Both the position numbers and the translations under genes were made by a program. A DNA stretch of 49,636 nt from the NCBI GenBank assembly GCA_002179805.1, contig NAVB01001156.1:1-49636 (forward strand), in the 5' to 3' direction. The notes beneath the pieces were generated by a model, which saw nothing but the letters and a program-made list of their open reading frames with translations, did no database searches and had not been told where the DNA came from. Source of the DNA: Acanthamoeba lenticulata. Taxonomy: Eukaryota; Discosea; Longamoebia; Acanthamoebidae. Below, in pieces: positions 43,954 through 49,636 of the stretch (position 1 is its first letter; each line of letters opens with the position of its first letter).

Positions 43954-44496
43954 TCAGTGGATGACGTGCTGCAGCGGCTGCGCCCGGAGGGACGAGAAGT
44001 CAATCTGCCTGTCCAGCTGCTCTTCAAGTTCGCCAATCACGGCACTGTGGTTGGCGTGTGGTGCGGTGAGCAAACAGAACCAGTGGCACTCAGGGAGGCA
44101 AAAATCTACATACATGTTGTCACCGCGGATGACGTAGAGGCCAAGGGGCACCTTCTCCATGCCCTGCGCCGAGTACACCCGTTCGTGTGAGTTCTCCACG
44201 ATGACGTTGGCGAACTGGTCAAAGCCTCGCAAGGTGCCCTGTGTAGCGGCAGGCGCAGATCGAGTCAGATTTGACTGCGAGACGGCAGTGCAACCAATGA
44301 TTGGTTCGTACCACAATGCTTCGGGCATCACTTGTGACTATGGAAACCGTCCCTGAAGGGGCAGACGCAACAAATAGATTCAACTTTTAAAAATTCAATG
44401 AAAAGGAAGAAAAGATTCAGGAAGGAGGGATGCATCAAGAAACAAGCATTGGAAGCTCAGCATACGATCAATGTACTCTTCCAGCAAGGACCCCAT
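43954..44496 (-). CDS. LSM8: U6 snRNA-associated Sm-like protein LSM8
   Basis: This four-exon gene encodes the nuclear LSM2-8 ring subunit that binds the 3' oligo-U end of U6 snRNA and supports splicing. ATG 44496 starts MGSLLEEYID. A GT-AG intron joins it to RTVSIVTSDARSIV, and a second to GTLRGFDQFANVIVENSHER (Sm1 motif). The Sm2 motif (GLYVIRGDNIAVIGE) is formed across a third intron. The C-terminus DFSSLRAQPLQHVIH is close to the metazoan LSM8 end (IRAEPLNSVAH), and TGA lies at 43954. The resulting protein is about 97 residues, normal for LSM8. LSM8-specific HERVYSAQGMEKV separates it from LSM1. It shares a divergent promoter with the PTH gene. Confidence 0.93.
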
Positions 44497-44704
44497 GTTG
44501 GCAGCTCGGTCGTGCAATTGAGCGGGAAGATCTCACAATCCTCCCACGAAGGAAAAAAGGCAAAGAAAAAGCTGATGTAAGAAAATGCAATCTGCAAAGT
44601 AAAGGCATTTCCCTTATTTTCTTCACCGAACACTCACTCTTAGGGGTACAAGATTGATCACGCTGGGGCTGGCTTCCTGTATCTAATCACACCAGCCAGC
44701 AGAC
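44497..44704. promoter_or_regulatory. Divergent promoter region, LSM8 and peptidyl-tRNA hydrolase
   Basis: About 208 bp separate the two ATGs (44496 minus, 44705 plus). Both genes serve RNA or translation housekeeping, which makes coordinated expression plausible but unproven. No specific factor site was identified. Confidence 0.45.
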
Positions 44705-45769
44705 ATGGGCTCCACAAAACCCAAAACATCTCTCGTATGCCTCGCCACGGACTTTTACCAATCTTAGCCTCCTTCTTCCCCGCTCACGTGCCGAAACGTT
44801 GCAGGTGGTGGGGCTGGGGAACTTGATTTACCCTAACACACGCCACAGTGTTGGCATATCTTTCGTTGAGAAGCTTGCTCGTCGGCTAGGTTCTGCCCTC
44901 TCTTCCTCGGGCTTTTGGTCCGACTTGCCCATACTTACCCGCGCTGGACATGACAGACATGAGCTTCGTGCGAGACAAGAACGTGATGGGCCTCGTCGCA
45001 AGTCGGGAGGGACTGGTGCTGGTGCAGCCCACCACGTTCATGAACCTCAACGGCAAGACCGTGCTGCGCGCCATGCGCAAATTTGACGTGGCCGCTCAAG
45101 ACGTCACGGTGGTGCACGACGACGTCGAGACAGCCCTGGGCAAGATCGCGGTGCGGCTCGGTGGCGGTGCCCGAGGGCACAACGGGATTCGCTCCACTGT
45201 CACTTGTCTCGGGACCGGTGCGCATGATGTCTTCTCTTTTGTCCTCTCGTTTTGTTGTTGTGCTGACACCATGTTGGCCACATTTACAGACCAGTTCAGG
45301 CGCGTGCGCGTGGGCGTGGGCCGGCCAACGGACAAGAACGTCGACCTGGCCGACTTTGTGCTGGCCAAGTTCTCTCGCGAGGAGCAAAAGGTGGTGGACC
45401 AGGTGGCCGAGAAGGCCATTGATGATCTGCTTTCCTCGCTCTTTCCTTCCTCTGCAGAAGCCAAAGAACAGAGTGTGCCGTCCTACCTCCCGCTTCCTCC
45501 CGCCTCACCCCTTTCTTCTTCGTCTTCGTCTTCTCCACCACAACCACTGCCGCGGGCGCCGCAACAACACCACCAACGAGAAGAACAACAACGCACCAAA
45601 CGGGGGAAAACCGCGAGGCCTAAAGGCCGAAGGAGGCAGGCTGATTTGGCGGAGCTTGACTACAAAAGGGAATCGCCTTCCTCTTTTGATGACACACTAC
45701 ACGCCGCTTTTTATCGAACGATGGTTGTCGCGTGCCCGGCGTTCAGCGCTGGGAAAGGCACAAAGGTGA
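44705..45769 (+). CDS. Peptidyl-tRNA hydrolase (bacterial-type PTH); 3' end uncertain
   Basis: This enzyme hydrolyses peptidyl-tRNA released from stalled ribosomes. Exons 44705-44734, 44805-44889, 44957-45217 and 45290 onward join in frame. The start is MGSTKPKTSL, then VVGLGNLIYPNTRHSVGISF with the catalytic His (NTRHSVG), then DMSFVRDKNVMGLV, VLVQPTTFMNLNGK with the substrate-binding Asn, VVHDDVETALGKIAVRLGGG with the catalytic Asp region, ARGHNGIRS, and finally DQFRRVRVGVGRPTDK with DLADFVLAKFSREE. After SSAEAKEQS the reading frame stays open through a Ser/Pro/Gln/Arg-rich tail and would overlap the next gene's start, so the true stop is unclear. A strong donor (AAAG|GTGAGG) lies near 45766. 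The end given is one possible stop in an alternative frame. Confidence 0.82.
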
Positions 45770-45838
45770 GGAGTTCTGAAGAAGAGAGAGTTGTTGTGGG
45801 AGTAGGGACGAAGGGGAGAGACAAGGCGCACCTGGAAG

Positions 45839-48800
45839 GTGAAGATGATGAGGATTGTCAGCGGCTTCTCGCTGGCTCTCGTGTTGCTGCTGGCGGTCGG
45901 GCTGACCCTTGCGCGCGGCGACAGCCTGCGGTCGAGCTTCGCAGAGGGCACACAATCGTGCGCTTCTGTCTTCCAGCTAAGGGAAGTTGAAGAACCGTTC
46001 ACCTTCTTCGACCGCAAGGTGACCCAGCTGCACATCTGCTCCAACGGTCTCGTCCTCTTCGGCAAACCATCGAAGGAGTTCAACGGCGCCAAACCGCACC
46101 CGTTCATCATCAAAGAAGAGTCTGTTGGAGGTAGCCACCCCCTTTGTCCAAGTATCCCTCTTGACTCATACATCGATAAAAATGACCGCCTCCTCTGACA
46201 TCTTCACCACCTCAGCTGTTGCCGTCGACTGGAGCGCCAAGCTGAGCAAGGTGACTGTCTCGGCCTCGCTCCAGGCCTTCGTCCCGCACGAGGCCTCGGT
46301 TTTGGTGACGAAGGCGTTCCCAGACAGGAACATTACCCTCACTCGGGCCATCAACATCACCTGGTCCTATGAAGGTACCTTCGTGTTCCCTGGTATTGGG
46401 TTTCCCTTCTGCGCACCGCGCGGCTCAACCGCGTTCTTGTCATGTATGTGCAGACAAGGAAGTGTCCATGTTGTACATGATGGACGACAACACCAAGCTC
46501 AGCTTCGTGGTCATGAACTACCACCATTTCGGGTATGTCTTTTGTTTGCTTCTGCTCTGCTCTGTTTGGCTCTTAATTAACTTGTCTTGACAACACACGC
46601 GCAACTTGCGCAGCCCTTCTCCCTTCTCGATCATCGGCTTCGATTCGGGTGACGGGAAGTCAGGCCTGGTCCACGACAAAGACAACCTGAGCAATGTAGG
46701 CGAGCGCGGCCGTGTCGTGTTCGGCCTCTCCCGCCGCTTCAACGTACCTATCTCTGGTACATCGCCGTCGTCTTCATCCGCAGCAGCAGCAGCGTCATGT
46801 TGTCTTGCTTCCTCGCTCACTTTTGATCTCTTTTTCGGCAGATCCGCGCAACAAACGTGCCCCCAGCCGCCCTTCTCAGACGAACAAGAGAGACGTTCGC
46901 CTCTTCCCTCTTTTCCATCGCGCGCTGCTGCAAAGCCTTTAAAGGCATGGTGCTGATGGTTTTTCATTTTCAACGTCTCCACCGCTCACAGGCGAACGAT
47001 ATTGACCTGCGAATCACGAGCTTTTCGTTCGAGCCATCAAGCCCGTACGAGAAGTTCTACAACGGCAAACCTGCTCGTCTGTCCTACACGTGGACCAATG
47101 ACGGTCCGGAGGTGACCGTCCGCACGCCATCTGATGCGTTCGGCTGGACGGACACGGTCTACTTGAGCGCCGGAGCAAGCCTATCGCCAATCTGGAACTA
47201 CGACAATCTCTACTTTGACACGGGTGATTCGGTGCCGACGGGCATTGAGACCACCAAGCAAGCGAACGACGCGGTAACGAGTGTCGAGAGCGCGGGCACC
47301 TACCTCGCCATTCTCGCCCTGGACAGCGCAGGTAACCTGCCGTTGACCAACTTCGGCCGAGCCGCGACCTTCCTCTCTATCAATATCTTGAACAACGGTC
47401 CGGATCTCAAGGCGGAAGTGCTGAGCATGAGCTACACCAACAAGCGCGATGGCGGTCTTTTCATAGCTGGTTGGTATCCTCTGCCTCCGGTCAAGTATGC
47501 TCTTGAGCTGACCTCTTCTTCTTCTTCTTCTTCTGGGGCAACAAATCAAGGCGCTATGGTTGATATCGTTGCCCAGGTGACCAACATCGGTCCAGTTGAC
47601 GCTCCCGCCTGGTCTGCCGCTTTCTACCTTTCGTTGAATTCGTACAGCGGCGGTGATCCCATCCAAGTACACAAGTAAGCGTTCCCGGCCTCATCCTCAA
47701 GAACGAGCCACACGCGAACAAAACATTGCGCGCCGGGAAACTAACCGTCTCCCCTTGTACACCTGTGGCACAGTCTTACCACACTCGCAGCAGGCGCCAC
47801 CCAGCAGTTCATCTTCCGGACCGCTTTGCTTCCCGACGTCGAGCCCTTCCTCCAAATCTCGGTGGCCGAGGCCCGCCTCGTCGCAAGCCTGGACTCGGAC
47901 GTGGACACCAACGACAACACCGGGGCCAGATCGTTCGAATTTTTTTACGGGCTGCCTGACCTCTCGGCCACCTTCGGTATGTCCTGATCTTCTCGCCCAG
48001 CTGGCCTGTGGGCACCAACTCACTTGTTGTCATATGACAGACATGCCGTCCTCGGTTGTACAAGGCGATTCTATCCTCATCACGTGCAATGTGACCAACA
48101 GCGGCAGAGGCCCCACCTACGGCAGCTGGGAGGACAACTTATACCTCTTTGAGGAATCAGGTACCGCGGTGCTGTGCCACAACAGAATTTGGTTTTCTGT
48201 GCCTTATCACTAAGTTTGCCACCTCTTTCCCAGTGGCCGAGGCCGACAGGGACTTTAGCGTAGGCAGCAGCAACAAGGTGAATACTTGGAACGGTATGCT
48301 CATAGCTTATGCAGGCGATGATATCCTATTGCTTCAGAACCCCTTTTCCTTTCTTTTCCATCGTTTTGCTAATTTCTGTCCGCAGAGCCCACCGGCCAAC
48401 AGATCGCTGGGGGAGAGTGGTACTTCAACGTTGCGACGGTGCCTATGGATCTCCCGGTTGGCAACTACGTGGCCGTTTTGCGTATCAACGACCATCCCAT
48501 TATGTTGGAGGAGTCGACAATCGACAACGTTTACACACGCACGATCGCGGTAGTCCCTGCCCTCCTGTCCTTTACTTTATTGAACCAAACTCATCGCCAT
48601 CAATCAACTCTCTCTTTCCAAGGTTACATCACCGCTACCGGCCTCCCCGTCTTCGTCCCCCTCGCCATCGTCATCGCCGGCCTCACCGTCACCGTCACCG
48701 TCGCCGTCGCCGGCCTCACCGTCGCCGTCGCCGGCCTCACCGTCGCCGTCGCCGGCCTCACCGTCGCCGTCGCCGGCCTCACCGTCACAGTCCCCGGCCT

Positions 48801-48999
48801 CACCGTCGTCGTCTCCGGCCTCGCCGTCGCCGTCTCCGGCCTCACCGTCGCCGTCCCCGGCCTCACCCACGCCAGTGATCACTTCGTCCCCGACGCCTTG
48901 GCCCTCTACGATCCCCTCTGGCAACAAGAAGGTGGTGCTCAATTTCAACTTCCGCGGCCTGCTGCCGCCGAACTACTACTCCCGGCCTTCCCGCCGCTG
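45839..48999 (+). CDS. Secreted multi-domain protein with NIDO-like and Ig/CARDB-like modules and Ser-Pro-rich tail
   Basis: This multi-exon gene begins with a clear signal peptide (MKMMRIVSGFSLALVLLLAV, then GLTLARGDS). The next part (EEPFTFFDRKVTQLHICSNG, then LVLFGKP; splice-joined EESVGAVAVDWSAKL; later SIIGFDSGDGKSG) resembles a NIDO-type domain. From about 46990, beta-rich blocks such as ANDIDLRITSFSFEPSSPYE, GAMVDIVAQVTNIGPVDAPA and DSILITCNVTNSGRGPTYG look like repeated CARDB/Ig-like adhesion modules. After TIDNVYTRTIA a GT-AG intron (48555-48624) joins to TSPLPASPSSSPSPSSSPAS, a Ser-Pro repeat. The frame ends RGLLPPNYYSRPSRR with TGA at 48997. A surface or extracellular matrix role is inferred. 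No GPI or transmembrane end was seen, so the 3' end may continue in exons I did not identify. Confidence 0.68.
48655..48868 (+). repeat. 21-nt tandem repeat encoding Ser-Pro-Ala units
   Basis: About eight or more imperfect copies of GCCTCACCGTCGCCGTCGCCG encode A-S-P-S-P-S-P in the coding frame. The repeat has no stop codon in any of the six frames, which creates long spurious frames (Gly-Glu-Ala-Gly-Asp on the minus strand, Thr-Val-Ala-Val and Arg-His on the plus strand). Length variation between isolates is likely. Confidence 0.85.
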
Positions 49000-49154
49000 A
49001 GTTGGAGCTCCGCAGCTGTGGCCTTTCCTTCTTCTTCGTCTTCGTCTCTTCGTCTCTTGTTGTTGTACCCTGCAAAATTTCTCTGCCTCTGCCACATTCG
49101 CACTTCCTTGCCATCCCGCGGTGTGAAGGTGCTCTCTGCTTTATTCCTTTTTTT
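49000..49154. other. Convergent gap between the secreted protein and PAM16
   Basis: This region is about 155 bp long and T/CT-rich. No gene was recognised. The minus-strand 3' flank of PAM16 should lie here. Confidence 0.35.
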
Positions 49155-49636
49155 TTACTCGACGTTGGTGCCGCCGCCCTTGGCCTGCCACTCCTTGTTG
49201 GTCTGGAACTCTTGTTCCAGCCGCTCTCGTGCTCTGCCAAGACGCAACGAGACACGGTGGAGAGTTCATCATATCAGACCCATGTCGCCCGCGTTGCTCG
49301 AGCTGGCTGAGCGGGGCAGGTCGTGTACCTGTAGACCTTGGACTGGAGGTAGAAGGAGCCGCCGTTGGCCGGGTCGTTGGACTTGAAGAGCTGCTCGTAT
49401 CGCTGTTGGTGGTAGAACCCACATGCCAAGGGAGTCAGATGCTGAGGGTGATGTGTGCATGAGGCAAGAGGGGGAAGCGTGCCTTGACGACGTCCTTTAC
49501 TTCGAAAGGCGGCTTCAAGCCCAGAATCTTCTGCGCTTCGGCCAGCGAGAGGCCCGACCCCTGCTTGGCCTCTGCACCGTATCAGGTGAGCACGAATCGG
49601 CCGAAAGCCTCAGGGCAGAAGAGGAGAAGGGGGGGG
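49155..49636 (-). CDS. PAM16: Mitochondrial import motor subunit PAM16/TIM16 (partial, N-terminus beyond window)
   Basis: This J-like regulator of the presequence translocase motor sits at the inner mitochondrial membrane with PAM18 and mtHsp70. Only the J-like C-terminal half is present. An exon near 49575-49485 reads GSGLSLAEAQKILGLKPPFE then VKDVVK. The next exon (about 49405-49339) reads RYEQLFKSNDPANGGSFYLQ then SKVYR, and the last exon reads ARERLEQEFQTNKEWQAKGG then GTNVE, with TAA at 49155. These match PAM16 ([41 protein letters not shown]). The canonical HPD of J proteins is absent, as expected for PAM16. The intron after DVVK starts with GC, not GT. The 67 bp nearest the right edge read as intron, so no N-terminal coding exon is in the window. 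Confidence 0.93.

Noticed and set aside
48604..48948. Minus-strand Gly-Glu-Ala-Gly-Asp repeat frame as a separate gene
   Set aside because: It arises from the 21-nt Ser-Pro repeat, which is open in every frame, and has no splice or flanking support.
1..49636. tRNA genes, rRNA, CRISPR arrays, insertion sequences or transposons
   Set aside because: None was recognised by eye on either strand. The only repeats seen are microsatellites and coding low-complexity runs. A tRNAscan and repeat search would be needed to exclude small RNAs.

Overview
The window looks like nuclear DNA of a free-living amoeba of the Acanthamoeba type. Genes are GC-rich and tightly packed on both strands. Nearly all are split by short (about 45-100 nt) T-rich GT-AG introns, AATAAA signals follow several stop codons, and gene gaps are often only 100-300 bp. 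The organism assignment is inferred from this style and from the gene content; no database search was possible.

Layout from left to right: a giant FAF/USP9X-class ubiquitin hydrolase (+, 301-10574); a highly divergent 14-3-3-like protein (-); a small unrecognised gene (+); 4-hydroxyphenylpyruvate dioxygenase (-); a possible nuclear coiled-coil protein (-); chaperonin subunit CCT4/delta (-); tRNA exporter exportin-T (-); a PB1-domain protein with a lysine-rich coiled tail (-); an ABCG half-transporter (-); a very large receptor kinase (-, 26805-33108); an ADP-ribosylglycohydrolase/J1-crystallin-like protein with an N-terminal hydrophobic anchor (-); a perilipin-like lipid droplet protein (-); a small coiled-coil tail-anchored protein (+); a polytopic membrane protein of unknown family (-); a SET-domain protein of the SETD3/Rubisco-LSMT class (+); the mitochondrial p32/MAM33 protein (+); LSM8 (-); peptidyl-tRNA hydrolase (+); a secreted repeat protein with a Ser-Pro-rich tail (+); and, cut by the right edge, the mitochondrial import-motor subunit PAM16/TIM16 (-).

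Most of this is housekeeping content: proteostasis, RNA metabolism, mitochondrial import, tyrosine catabolism and lipid storage. The genes do not form an operon-like functional unit. Several neighbours share short divergent promoters (14-3-3-like/unknown, perilipin-like/tail-anchored, polytopic/SET, LSM8/PTH) or convergent 3' ends with AATAAA on both strands.

The most unusual object is the receptor kinase. Its architecture is: signal peptide, two tandem PstS-like phosphate-binding-protein domains, an EGF-like module, a transmembrane helix, a TKL-type kinase, a class III nucleotide-cyclase homology domain and a second TKL-type kinase. The cyclase domain appears to have lost a metal-binding Asp and the transition-state Arg, and both periplasmic-type domains have altered anion-loop motifs. 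It therefore reads as a signalling scaffold or sensor built from a bacterial-type binding protein and two intact kinases. Other unusual points are the eroded 14-3-3 pocket, the altered metal site of the ADP-ribosylglycohydrolase-like protein, two genes needing a one-base frame correction or a very short intron, and a probable GC-AG intron in PAM16.
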